Part shown: piece by piece, positions 8,993-16,499 of the stretch | Numbering within the stretch: position 1 is the first letter of the stretch | Layout: each line of letters opens with the position of its first letter | Origin: Butyrivibrio sp. | GTDB lineage: Bacteria > Bacillota > Clostridia > Lachnospirales > Lachnospiraceae | NCBI GenBank assembly: GCA_017615275.1 | Contig: JAGAAO010000040.1 | Span: forward strand, 1 to 34,396 | DNA length: 34,396 nucleotides | Direction of reading: 5' to 3' | Notes under the pieces: model-generated | Told to the model about the DNA's origin: nothing | The model's database searches: none | The model's input: the letters and a program-made list of their open reading frames with translations, nothing else | Made by a program: the position numbers and the translations under genes

Positions 8993-9436
8993 ATGTTAAA
9001 TATCGGAAAAATTGAAGAAGGTTTTGTACTCGATCATATTCAGGCAGGAAAAGGCATGCAGATTTATAAGCATTTGGGGCTAAATAAGCTTGATTCCACT
9101 GTTGCCATAATAAAGAATGCCAAGAGTAAAGTTATGGGCAAAAAAGACATCTTAAAGGTCGAATGCGACATTGATACGCTTAATCTGGACATCCTTGCAT
9201 TTATCGATCACAACATCACGGTAAATGTTATAAAGGCAGGCGAGATTATAGAAAAGCGCGCTTTGGTTCTTCCCAAAGAGATTACGAACGTTATTCGCTG
9301 CCACAATCCCAGATGTATCTCATCAATCGAGCAGGGACTTCCGCAGGTCTTCTATCTTGCCGATGAAAAGAAAGAAGTTTATCGCTGCAAGTACTGCGAC
9401 GAGAAGTACACAGACGGTGACGCTTCAAAGAATTGA
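8993..9436 (+). CDS. pyrI: Aspartate carbamoyltransferase, regulatory subunit
   Basis: The 147-residue PyrI subunit binds nucleotide effectors and assembles with PyrB trimers. The C-terminal zinc site is complete: Cys103 and Cys108 (CHNPRC) and Cys132 and Cys135 (CKYC). The N-terminal allosteric domain (IQAGKGMQIYKHLGL) precedes it. The ATG has GAGG six bases upstream. It forms a two-gene pyrBI unit that ends in a strong terminator 25 bases downstream. Its presence means the enzyme is probably the allosteric PyrBI type. Confidence 0.96.
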   Translation: MLNIGKIEEGFVLDHIQAGKGMQIYKHLGLNKLDSTVAIIKNAKSKVMGKKDILKVECDIDTLNLDILAFIDHNITVNVIKAGEIIEKRALVLPKEITNVIRCHNPRCISSIEQGLPQVFYLADEKKEVYRCKYCDEKYTDGDASKN

Positions 9437-9457
9437 ACAATATAAGCTATATATACA

Positions 9458-9506
9458 AAAAATTCCCCGGAAAACGATCATCTCATTTTCCGGGGGTAAT
9501 TTTTTT
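9458..9506. terminator. Bidirectional terminator between pyrI and the CAP gene
   Basis: A 10-bp stem (CCCCGGAAAA at 9465-9474 with TTTTCCGGGG at 9486-9495) is followed by a run of T on the plus strand and preceded by a run of A. It can therefore stop both pyrI and the convergent CAP gene. Confidence 0.9.
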
Positions 9507-9553
9507 GGGGTTTGTTTCTGTATATGTTTGTAACTACTTAATATCTGATTATA

Positions 9554-10111
9554 TTAATAGCCGAACTCCTGTGCCCAGTACGGACTTCCGTCATCGGCAT
9601 AACATAATGCGATTCCAACAGTCTTATATCCGCCATCCATGATGTTGGCAGCGTGTGTAGGTGAATTCATCCAAGCTGTGAATACAGTGTCAGCTGTAGG
9701 ATACAACTTTGCAAGGTTCTCACCATACTGTACGTTACTGTCAACAGTCCAGAATGGATCTCCACCAGGTCTTGTATGTGAGAACTCTGTCTGTATCTCT
9801 GTTGCTCTAACCTGAGCTGCTGTTGTAAGGGCGTCGCTCCATGCCAGTGCAGGAAGTCCCTTCGATGCTCTCTCCTGGTTAATAAGATCGAATACAGCGG
9901 CACATGCCTGGATACTAGCCTGACTCGATGAAGCCGAACCGGCAAGAGCTATTGCTCCGTCATCGATATAAATTTCACCGGCCCCCTCGTCGGCACCTCT
10001 TGTTGCAGCCTGATTATCAAGCGCTCCCTTGTTTACAGATCCGCATGCTACACAACTAAAAGCGAATACACATGCAAACATTACAGTAAAAAGTTTTTTA
10101 AAGTTTTTCAT
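9554..10111 (-). CDS. CAP (SCP/PR-1) domain lipoprotein
   Basis: A 185-residue exported protein. It opens with a lipoprotein-type signal peptide (MKNFKKLFTVMFACVFAF followed by SCVAC); the lipobox is atypical because Cys or Ala would occupy the -3 position. After an acidic linker comes one CAP domain (about 65-185) with FDLINQERASKGLPAL, the SHTRPGGDPF box, GENLA and AWMNSPTHAANIM. Bacterial CAP proteins are secreted and of largely unknown function; some bind lipids or peptidoglycan-linked ligands. The ATG has AGGAG nine bases upstream. It is monocistronic, with a promoter region rich in repeats at 10130-10208. Confidence 0.9.
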   Translation of the reverse strand: MKNFKKLFTVMFACVFAFSCVACGSVNKGALDNQAATRGADEGAGEIYIDDGAIALAGSASSSQASIQACAAVFDLINQERASKGLPALAWSDALTTAAQVRATEIQTEFSHTRPGGDPFWTVDSNVQYGENLAKLYPTADTVFTAWMNSPTHAANIMDGGYKTVGIALCYADDGSPYWAQEFGY

Positions 10112-10129
10112 ATCTCATCTCTCCTGCTA

Positions 10130-10176
10130 ATTATAAGGCAAAAACATAACCCTCTCATAACCTAGTTATAGGTTAT
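10130..10176 (-). promoter_or_regulatory. Promoter of the CAP gene with 11-bp direct repeats at the -35 region
   Basis: On the minus strand a perfect TATAAT (10135-10130) has no good -35 box. In its place are two GGTTATG repeats (10162-10156 and 10151-10145), exactly 11 bases apart, in the spacer and over the -35 position. The upstream copy is part of an inverted repeat ATAACCTA-gtta-TAGGTTAT (10157-10176). This arrangement suits an activator of the OmpR/PhoB type, but the regulator is not identified. Confidence 0.5.
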
Positions 10177-10184
10177 ATTATTTT

Positions 10185-10208
10185 CTTAATCGATTCAATA
10201 CGATTAAG
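10185..10208. repeat. 8-bp inverted repeat upstream of the CAP gene
   Basis: CTTAATCG (10185-10192) and CGATTAAG (10201-10208) are perfect inverted repeats with an 8-base spacer. They may be an operator. A weaker pair, TTTGGGT near 10215 and ACCCAAA near 10275, lies further out. No gene is encoded between 10112 and 10428. Confidence 0.4.
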
Positions 10209-10342
10209 CACATTTTTTGGGTTAAAAATATCTATTATTTCACTTAAATAAGTTTCCGAATGAAATTTTTTTACCCAAATTTCGATATAATTCTCCAAAT
10301 ACCGATGAAATCTGGTTTTAAATATGCTCATAAAAAGGCTGC

Positions 10343-10371
10343 TTGATTCGAATGTATGTTCGATGTATAGT
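10343..10371 (+). promoter_or_regulatory. LexA-controlled promoter of the first Y-family polymerase
   Basis: TTGATT (10343-10348), a 17-base spacer and TATAGT (10366-10371). The spacer contains CGAATGTATGTTCG (10349-10362), which differs at one position from the Gram-positive LexA box CGAAC-N4-GTTCG. LexA bound here would block RNA polymerase, so DNA-damage induction is expected. Confidence 0.8.
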
Positions 10372-10428
10372 ATAAAAAGAGAAATTAATGGATTTGTTTA
10401 TAGTTTTTTATTAATTGAGGTTGTTATT

Positions 10429-11700
10429 TTGAGTCTGAAAAAGTCATATGAATATGACAATTATATATTCCACATCGACGTAAATTCGGCGTTTCTGTCG
10501 TGGTCCGCGGTAAAAAAGCAAAAAGAAGATCCCGAGGCTGTCGATCTGAGAACCATTCCTTCAGCCGTGGGCGGCGATGTCAAGACACGCCACGGTATCA
10601 TCACCGCCAAATCAATTCCCGCCAAGAAATACGGCATTACAACAGGCGAGCCCGTTGTTAAGGCTCTGCAGAAATGCCCCAAACTTGTGCTGGTACAGTC
10701 TGATTTTTCCACATACAAGGAATATTCCCACGCATTCATAGAAATACTTAATAAGTACTCTCCGCTTGTTCAGCAGGTTTCAATAGATGAGGCTTACATC
10801 GACATGACGGGTACGGAAGCCATATACGCGGATCTTGTAACGCCTGACCTTCCTTTTCCCATATGCGTCGCTGAAAAGATCAAGAATGAAATACGGGATA
10901 CTCTTGGATTTACCGTAAACGTAGGCATTTCAGACAATAAGCTTCTTGCCAAGATGGCAAGTGATTTCACCAAGCCAGACAGGATCCACACTCTTTTTCC
11001 CGATGAAATAGAAGAAAAAATGTGGCCTCTTCCTATAGGTGATCTCTACGGCTGCGGCAAGGCAACCGCTTCCAGACTTATGAATCTCGGAATCAGAACA
11101 ATAGGTGATGCCGCCAATGCAGATACCGTCATGCTCTCCCACATACTCGGAGAAAATATAGGAAACTACATATATTACAGCGCAAACGGCTTTGGAAGCA
11201 CCGATGTATCAGACAGCTATGAAGAAGCCAAGAGTTACTCCAATGAGGCAACTCTATCATCAGACATTACTTCAGACAATTACGACAAAGATATAGTCCG
11301 TGTTCTTAAATATTTGTCGGAAAGTGTATCAAGAAGGCTTCGCAGGGACAATGTATTTGGAAGAACTGTCACCGTTTCCGTTAAGACAAGTGATTTTAAA
11401 CGCCATTCATGCCAGATGCAGCTCGATAATTCAATTGATGATGCTGGTAAACTGTATGTTTACGCCAAGGAACTTGCAGATAAGATGCTTCTAGGCGATG
11501 ACGGTCTTTTTATAAAAGGAGAAAGCGTTCGCCTTGTGGGCGTAGGCGTCTCGAAGCTTGATGACGGTTCGTACAGACAGCTTTCACTCTTTGACGACAC
11601 TCTTTTTGCCAAAGATGAAAAGACAGAGCGTCTTAATAAAATGGCTGATGAGATAAATCTAAGATTCGGTAAGAACACCTTGGAAAAAGGTTTTCACTAA
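10429..11700 (+). CDS. dinB: Y-family DNA polymerase (DinB/Pol IV type)
   Basis: A translesion polymerase. I place the start at the TTG at 10429 (423 residues), with GAGG eight bases upstream. The earlier in-frame ATG at 10324 lies upstream of the promoter and cannot be used from it. Catalytic carboxylates are visible: Asp17 in FHIDVNSAF, and Asp120 and Glu121 in SIDEAYIDMT. The fingers, thumb (YGCGKATASRLMNLGI, helix-hairpin-helix) and little finger domain follow. The first motif reads VNSAFLSW where typical Pol IV has VNxFFASVE, so it is a divergent subgroup. LexA control is predicted. It is one of two Y-polymerases in the window. Confidence 0.92.
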   Translation: MSLKKSYEYDNYIFHIDVNSAFLSWSAVKKQKEDPEAVDLRTIPSAVGGDVKTRHGIITAKSIPAKKYGITTGEPVVKALQKCPKLVLVQSDFSTYKEYSHAFIEILNKYSPLVQQVSIDEAYIDMTGTEAIYADLVTPDLPFPICVAEKIKNEIRDTLGFTVNVGISDNKLLAKMASDFTKPDRIHTLFPDEIEEKMWPLPIGDLYGCGKATASRLMNLGIRTIGDAANADTVMLSHILGENIGNYIYYSANGFGSTDVSDSYEEAKSYSNEATLSSDITSDNYDKDIVRVLKYLSESVSRRLRRDNVFGRTVTVSVKTSDFKRHSCQMQLDNSIDDAGKLYVYAKELADKMLLGDDGLFIKGESVRLVGVGVSKLDDGSYRQLSLFDDTLFAKDEKTERLNKMADEINLRFGKNTLEKGFH

Positions 11701-11719
11701 GAATGTATTTTACGCGTAA

Positions 11720-11749
11720 GCGGCAATGTGCTCAATCACACATTGCCGC
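11720..11749. terminator. Convergent terminator whose loop holds the rluA stop codon
   Basis: An 11-bp perfect stem (GCGGCAATGTG at 11720-11730 with CACATTGCCGC at 11739-11749) and an 8-base loop. The loop contains the stop codon of the minus-strand rluA-like gene (11732-11734). The T-tracts are weak on both sides. Confidence 0.7.
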
Positions 11750-12643
11750 TTTCATATCCTCAGGAATATCTGCATCAAAAGAAAGATGTTCTCCCGTTAT
11801 AGGCTGGTCAAACTCAAGGTGACACGCATGAAGCGCAGCTCTTGTAAGACCTCTGTTATCTTCAATTTCTTTTCCGTATAGGTTATCACCAAGAAGCGGA
11901 TGTCCAAGATAAGACATATGAACCCTTATCTGGTGCGTTCTTCCGGTATCGAGACGCAGTCTAACCAGACTGAATCCGTCAAATTCTTTTTCAACAGTAT
12001 AATGTGTTACCGCACTCTTTCCGTCGCTTCTCACTTCTCTGATCATCCTCTGACCGGGAATTCTCTCTATCGGAGCGTCAACAGTACCGTTCTTTTTATC
12101 AAAAGTACCGTTGCACAGAGCAAGATACTCTTTTCTTCGCGACATGTTTGCGCTCTGATGTGACAATACCGATGCGCTGTGCCTGTTTTTGGCAAAGATT
12201 ATAAGTCCCGAAGTCTCTCTGTCAAGCCTTCCTATAACACGCATAACATGCTCCTGCCCTGTCTTCTTATAATATCCCGCAAGAGCGTTACTTAGAGAAT
12301 CCTTGTAATGTGCATACGAGGGATGAACCACCAGGTCGCCTCTCTTATTTAATAAAATAAGATCCTCATCTTCATATACTATGTCTATGGGCTCGTCGCT
12401 TGGAATGATCGGCGAACTGTTCTCTATATCTTCATATAATCTGACAGTCAATGTCTCTCCGGGGTTCAGCTCTTCTTTTAACCATATGGGTGTACCACTG
12501 CGCATGACGCCATCCTCAAAGCTCTTGCACCTGCTGACTTCCCTGCTTGAGAGCATAAGTCTTTCACGCATTATTTCACCTGCGGTAAGAGTTCCGTCAT
12601 CACCCGAGACTGTATATTCAATTTCTCTGTATTCTTTACTCAT
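11732..12643 (-). CDS. RluA-family 23S rRNA/tRNA pseudouridine synthase
   Basis: The 303-residue protein isomerises uridines in structured RNA. It has an N-terminal S4-like segment and the catalytic domain. GRLDRETSGLIIFAKN holds the catalytic Asp141, and the RTHQIRVHMSYLGHPLLGD motif follows. The paralog (RluA, C or D type) cannot be fixed from sequence alone. The only ATG that fits homology is at 12643. It has no ribosome binding site and lies seven bases after a -10 box, so translation is probably leaderless. The open frame upstream of that ATG runs through the feo terminator and is not coding. Confidence 0.92.
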   Translation of the reverse strand: MSKEYREIEYTVSGDDGTLTAGEIMRERLMLSSREVSRCKSFEDGVMRSGTPIWLKEELNPGETLTVRLYEDIENSSPIIPSDEPIDIVYEDEDLILLNKRGDLVVHPSYAHYKDSLSNALAGYYKKTGQEHVMRVIGRLDRETSGLIIFAKNRHSASVLSHQSANMSRRKEYLALCNGTFDKKNGTVDAPIERIPGQRMIREVRSDGKSAVTHYTVEKEFDGFSLVRLRLDTGRTHQIRVHMSYLGHPLLGDNLYGKEIEDNRGLTRAALHACHLEFDQPITGEHLSFDADIPEDMKAAMCD

Positions 12644-12650
12644 AGAGGGT

Positions 12651-12679
12651 ATTCTAGTAAAAAAAATCGTGGGTGTCAA
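12651..12679 (-). promoter_or_regulatory. rluA promoter embedded in the feo terminator
   Basis: On the minus strand a perfect TTGACA (12679-12674), a 17-base spacer and TAGAAT (12656-12651). The -35 box lies in the loop and stem of the feo operon terminator. The -10 box ends seven bases before the rluA ATG, so the transcript should begin at or next to the start codon. Confidence 0.75.
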
Positions 12680-12693
12680 AACAGACACCCACG
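12659..12693 (-). terminator. Terminator of the feo operon
   Basis: A 10-bp perfect stem (CGTGGGTGTC at 12668-12677 with GACACCCACG at 12684-12693), a 6-base loop and a run of eight T on the minus strand. It lies seven bases after the stop of the FeoB-associated protein. Confidence 0.92.
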
Positions 12694-12699
12694 GTAATA

Positions 12700-12873
12700 T
12701 CAATTTTTATGAGCTGTGCCGCATTTGCTGCAACCGGAGCAACCTCCCGAACATCCGCAGCAGCTGCCGCCCTTTAATTCGGATGAAATCATTTTTACAA
12801 AATTCTTTCCACATATAAATAAGACTACGCACAAAACTGATATTACAATTATATGTCCCAAAACTACAGGCAT
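12700..12873 (-). CDS. FeoB-associated Cys-rich membrane protein
   Basis: A 57-residue protein with one N-terminal membrane segment (PVVLGHIIVISVLCVVLFIC) and a Cys-rich tail with repeats of CxGC and CSGC type (CCGCSGGCSGCSKCG). This is the build of the small FeoB-associated Cys-rich family found after feoB in Firmicutes; its role in ferrous iron uptake is unproven. The start at 12873 is preferred because AAAGG is about nine bases before it, whereas the ATG at 12882 overlaps that site. It is the last gene of the feo operon, 30 bases after feoB. Confidence 0.88.
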   Translation of the reverse strand: MPVVLGHIIVISVLCVVLFICGKNFVKMISSELKGGSCCGCSGGCSGCSKCGTAHKN

Positions 12874-12903
12874 GATCATCATCCTTTCTAATATTAACTC
12901 CGC

Positions 12904-15198
12904 TTATGCGTTAATCTTAACAGCCATCTCAAGACCTTCGTTTCCTTTGGGCTGATATCCCTTTCTGAAAATAAGGTATAAAAGAGTTACAACAAGAACT
13001 ATAGCTACAATGGTTCCAAAACCAAAAGCAACTTCGCCTGCGATCATTCCTCCGAGATTGTAGGTGATGAGCGAAATCACATATGCCCAACCTGTCATAT
13101 AACCGATTGCAGCCCATGTCCACTTACGGTTATTCATCTCACGCTTTATTGCGCCGATAGCTGCAAAGCAAGGAGCGCAAAGAAGATTAAACAGCATGAA
13201 TGAGAACGCTGCAATAGGTGTGTAATCAGCTCTTACTCTGTCCCAAATCTGCTCGCCTTCTTCACCAAGCTCTTCCGCGCCGTCCATATCGTCATACGAA
13301 TACAATACGCCGAAGGTACCTACTACTTCTTCCTTGGCAACAAGACCTGTAACGGTTGCAACTGTAGGCTTCCAGTTGCCGAATCCAAGAGGCTTAAATA
13401 CTATAGAAGCTGCATCTCCGACACTTGCAAGGAGTGAAGCATCCATGGAATTTACTTCCGTGGTAGGAACATCCATCTTTGCGGAAAGCTCATTGATATA
13501 CTCATCTGTAACAACAGCTTCATCTTCAAAAAGCTCATCAACAAGACCGAAATGTCCGTTTACGTTTCCAAATGCTGTAAGGAACCAGATGATAACCGAA
13601 GAAACAACGATAACACTTCCGGCGCGCTTAATAAATGACCAGCCGCGCTCCCAAGTTGCTCTAAGCACACCCACAAAGGAAGGAACATGGTATGCAGGAA
13701 GCTCCATTACGAAAGGAGCCGGAATTCCGGCAAACGCCTTGAATTTCTTTAAAATTATTCCCGAAAGAACGATAGAACCGATTCCTATAAAGTAAGCCGA
13801 TGCAGCGATCCAAGGTGATCCTCCAAAAATAGCTCCCGCAATAAGGCCTATGATCGGAAGTTTAGCTCCGCAAGGCATAAATGTTGTTGTCATAATAGAC
13901 ATTCGTCTGTCGCGCTCATTCTCGATAGTACGGCTTGCCATAACACCGGGAACTCCGCAACCTGTAGCTACAAGGCAAGGAATAAACGCTTTACCCGAAA
14001 GTCCGAACTGACGGAAAATACGATCCATAACAAAGGCAACTCTCGCCATGTATCCAATATCCTCAAGAATTGAAAGAAGCAGGAACAATACGAGCATCTG
14101 AGGAACGAATCCGATAACGGCTCCGACACCTGCTACAATACCATCCTGAATAAGTCCGTAGAGAACGGTTCCCTCTTCTACATGAAGTGCGCCGAGGATA
14201 ACATCAAACAATCCCGGAACCCACTCACCAAAGATAACATCATTGGTAAAATCAGTTGCCGCCGTACCGATTGAAATGCTCCATCCGCCCATTGCTATGG
14301 CATAGATAAAGAACATTATGCCTGCAAATATGGGAAGACCAAGGATACGGTTTGTAACTACTCTGTCTATCTTATCGGACGCAGAAAGCTCGCCCTTCTT
14401 ACGTCCCTTAATTACAGCTTTGTCAGTAACTTCTGTAATATAGTTATATCTCTCATTGGTGATAATTGATTCGGAATCATCATCAAGAGCTTTCTCGCAC
14501 TCGCTGATAACCTTCTCAACTTCTGCTTTCTTACTCTCTGAGAGATTGATGCTTTCCATAACCTTCTCATCTCTCTCAAATGCTTTTATCGCATTCCAGT
14601 GAAGGAATTTCTCATCAACTTCACCTTTGATAATGTTCTCAATCTTTTTTATCGCTTCCTTAGCTTCTCCGGAGATAACTTCATTAGCAGTTGCTAACTT
14701 GTTGGCGTTTGCAATAGCTATTGCTTTCTTAACAAGAGCCTCCGTTCCCTCGCTCTTAAGAGCTGAGAGTTCCACAACTTCACAACCAAGTGCTTCTGAA
14801 AGAGCCTTAGTATCTACCTTGTCTCCGTTCTTACGAACAAGATCCATCATGTTAAGCGCAATGATAATGGGGATATTGAGCTCCAAAAGCTGTGTTGTAA
14901 GATAAAGGTTTCTTTCTATATTGGTACCGTCTACGATATTAATGATCGCATCAGGCTTCTCTGTCACAAGATAAGTACGTGATACAACTTCTTCCAATGT
15001 ATAGGGAGAAAGAGAATAAATTCCGGGAAGATCCTGAATTATAACATCCTTGTACTCCTGTCCCTTAAGTTTTCCTTCTTTTTTCTCAACCGTTACGCCG
15101 GGCCAGTTTCCAACATATTGTCTGCTTCCTGTCAGATCGTTGAAAAGCGTGGTTTTTCCGCTATTGGGATTTCCCGCTAAAGCAATTTTAATTTCCAT
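12904..15198 (-). CDS. feoB: Ferrous iron transport GTPase/permease FeoB
   Basis: The 764-residue protein is a full-length FeoB that imports Fe(II) across the cytoplasmic membrane. The N-terminal G domain has G1 GNPNSGKTTLFN (9-20), G3 DLPG near residue 56 and G4 NMMD near 117. A helical GDI-like region follows (about 170-270). The membrane part contains two Gate domains, with ATGCGVPGVMASR and TFMPCGAKLPI in the first. The ATG has AGGAGG five bases upstream. It sits 13 bases after the second feoA gene. Confidence 0.97.
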   Translation of the reverse strand: MEIKIALAGNPNSGKTTLFNDLTGSRQYVGNWPGVTVEKKEGKLKGQEYKDVIIQDLPGIYSLSPYTLEEVVSRTYLVTEKPDAIINIVDGTNIERNLYLTTQLLELNIPIIIALNMMDLVRKNGDKVDTKALSEALGCEVVELSALKSEGTEALVKKAIAIANANKLATANEVISGEAKEAIKKIENIIKGEVDEKFLHWNAIKAFERDEKVMESINLSESKKAEVEKVISECEKALDDDSESIITNERYNYITEVTDKAVIKGRKKGELSASDKIDRVVTNRILGLPIFAGIMFFIYAIAMGGWSISIGTAATDFTNDVIFGEWVPGLFDVILGALHVEEGTVLYGLIQDGIVAGVGAVIGFVPQMLVLFLLLSILEDIGYMARVAFVMDRIFRQFGLSGKAFIPCLVATGCGVPGVMASRTIENERDRRMSIMTTTFMPCGAKLPIIGLIAGAIFGGSPWIAASAYFIGIGSIVLSGIILKKFKAFAGIPAPFVMELPAYHVPSFVGVLRATWERGWSFIKRAGSVIVVSSVIIWFLTAFGNVNGHFGLVDELFEDEAVVTDEYINELSAKMDVPTTEVNSMDASLLASVGDAASIVFKPLGFGNWKPTVATVTGLVAKEEVVGTFGVLYSYDDMDGAEELGEEGEQIWDRVRADYTPIAAFSFMLFNLLCAPCFAAIGAIKREMNNRKWTWAAIGYMTGWAYVISLITYNLGGMIAGEVAFGFGTIVAIVLVVTLLYLIFRKGYQPKGNEGLEMAVKINA

Positions 15199-15211
15199 CT
15201 CTGCCTCCTAA

Positions 15212-15433
15212 TTATTCCACTTCGACATTCTCTGCATCAGCCTTACGAACAGTAAGTTCATACCCTCTGACTGTAAGTTCGATCGGATCCCCAAGCGGAG
15301 CGACCTTTCTAACAAATACTTCAACACCTTTTGTCAATCCCATATCCATGATCCTGCGTCTGGTTGGGCCCTCGCCGTGAAGCTTCTTCACAACTGCTGT
15401 CTGTCCAATTTCAACATCTTTTAATGTCTTCAT
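15212..15433 (-). CDS. feoA: FeoA-type SH3-like protein (second copy)
   Basis: A 73-residue FeoA-domain protein with the typical MGLTKGVEVFVRKVAPLGDP core and a C-terminal RKADAENVEV strand. FeoA is a small cytosolic partner thought to modulate FeoB. GGGAGG precedes the ATG by seven bases. It lies between the first feoA and feoB, 37 bases from the former. Confidence 0.94.
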   Translation of the reverse strand: MKTLKDVEIGQTAVVKKLHGEGPTRRRIMDMGLTKGVEVFVRKVAPLGDPIELTVRGYELTVRKADAENVEVE

Positions 15434-15470
15434 CGAAACGCCTCCCTTTTATATTATTTTCTGTAATTCC

Positions 15471-15680
15471 TTAGATAAAAATACGGTTTGCGAGCCCCTT
15501 ATCCAGAGCAATACGACTATCTTTAACTTTGACGATCATATTTCCGCCGTTTTTACTTACAATGTGAATTTCCTCTCCTACAACGAAACCAAGTTCAGCC
15601 AGATGCTGTTTAATCTCATCACTTCCCGAGATCCTCTTAATTACAACGATCTCATCTATATCTGCCATTGATAAAGGCAT
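15471..15680 (-). CDS. feoA: FeoA-type SH3-like protein (first copy)
   Basis: A 69-residue FeoA-domain protein (LAELGFVVGEEIHIVSKNGGN core). I place the start at the ATG at 15680, which has GGAGG eight bases upstream; the in-frame TTG at 15695 overlaps that site. It is the first gene of the feo operon. The two FeoA proteins are clearly different in sequence, so this is not a recent duplication. The promoter and operator lie at 15707-15763. Confidence 0.93.
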   Translation of the reverse strand: MPLSMADIDEIVVIKRISGSDEIKQHLAELGFVVGEEIHIVSKNGGNMIVKVKDSRIALDKGLANRIFI

Positions 15681-15706
15681 AAAAACTACCTCCAAAAAAC
15701 CAATAT

Positions 15707-15730
15707 ATCGGTTAGCATAATCTAACCGAT
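15707..15730. promoter_or_regulatory. Inverted-repeat operator of the feo operon
   Basis: ATCGGTTAG (15707-15715) and CTAACCGAT (15722-15730) form a perfect 9-bp inverted repeat with a 6-base spacer. A further GTTAG at 15732-15736 makes an overlapping CTAAC-N5-GTTAG repeat that reaches the -10 box. The GGTTAG/CTAACC half-sites recall DtxR/IdeR boxes, but the 6-base spacing is not the standard one. It does not resemble a Fur box. An iron-responsive repressor is inferred. Confidence 0.7.
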
Positions 15731-15734
15731 TGTT

Positions 15735-15763
15735 AGTCTAGTATAACAGAGAAGTTTTGTCAA
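15735..15763 (-). promoter_or_regulatory. Promoter of the feo operon
   Basis: On the minus strand a perfect TTGACA (15763-15758), a 17-base spacer and TAGACT (15740-15735). The predicted start site near 15728 falls inside the inverted repeat at 15707-15730. Confidence 0.75.
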
Positions 15764-15776
15764 TACCAATTTTATA

Positions 15777-16346
15777 CCCCTGGTCACGGGAATTACACTC
15801 ACCTGCGCTGCGCCGCTTCTGACTCCGCCGCCATAGCTGCCTGCACTCCGTATGGGGCTGTGGGGGAGGTGATTTTTTGTCTGTGAAAAAGTTGTGGATT
15901 CATGAGGCTCCCAAATCCGACCTTAAATTCTTCTCGCTGCTCATTTGTCTGACATTCCGATTGCCTACGGACAAGGACTTTGGACCTTATACTTTTTCGC
16001 TACCAACAAATCTCACATTTTCTCGGATGTTCCGTCGTTTTTCTTTTAACGCGCATACTGCGACTATAAACGTCTCGTATGCGCAGGAAAAACGACTTTG
16101 GAACATCTGAAAATGTGGATCTGTTGCTAATGACTCAAAAGTATAAGATCCAAAGCCTTAGTCCGTAGGCAATCGGAATGGAGTTTATGAGCTGCAGAAT
16201 TTAAGGTAGGATTTTGAAGCCCATGAATCCAGGCGAAAGAGCGACAAAAAATCACCTCCCCCACAGCCCCATACGGAGTGCAGGCAGCTATGGCGTCGGA
16301 GTCAGAAGCGGCGCAGCCGGGGAACACGCAAAGCCGTGACCGGAGG
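15777..16346. repeat. Giant imperfect palindrome, about 570 bp, no gene
   Basis: The whole interval between the feo operon and the MFS gene is one inverted repeat with its centre near 16067. Outermost: GGTCACGG (15782-15789) with CCGTGACC (16334-16341). Next, 15807-15881 is complementary to 16243-16317 at 74 of 75 positions (the mismatch is 15828/16296). Further in, matched pairs include 15896-15904/16222-16230, 15921-15930/16197-16206, 15954-15972/16161-16179 (19 of 19), 15986-15996/16137-16147, 16014-16022/16109-16117, 16026-16033/16100-16107, 16034-16043/16087-16096 and 16051-16058/16077-16084. Four-base ATAC flanks (15774-15777 and 16348-16351) could be a target duplication. It contains no convincing protein gene. 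Confidence 0.9.
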
Positions 16347-16349
16347 CAT

Positions 16350-16378
16350 ACTTTCCTTAGTGGAAAGTTTTTCTTTTC
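16350..16378 (+). terminator. Intrinsic terminator next to the palindrome
   Basis: ACTTTCC (16350-16356) and GGAAAGT (16362-16368) form a 7-bp stem with a 5-base loop, followed by TTTTCTTTT. No plus-strand gene precedes it, so it would end transcripts that run rightwards through the palindrome. Confidence 0.7.
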
Positions 16379-16396
16379 CTAATTGGATGAATGGTA

Positions 16397-16405
16397 TGTT
16401 ATAAT
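16397..16405 (+). promoter_or_regulatory. Extended -10 promoter of the MFS-regulator pair
   Basis: TGT directly before a perfect TATAAT (16400-16405) makes an extended -10 element; no good -35 box is seen. It leaves a leader of nearly 100 bases before the MFS gene. Confidence 0.55.
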
Positions 16406-16499
16406 GACAGCGAAATCTTGGTAAGCTTTAGCCATAAGTTTTTTGCCCTTTTAAGGACTTTTTAAGAATCTACACTTTACAGTAGTAGTACGAGGAAGG

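Noticed and set aside
15877-16327. Short ORFs of 77 and 66 residues in the palindrome
   Set aside because: They lie in opposite arms of the inverted repeat, have no ribosome binding site and show no protein-like composition.
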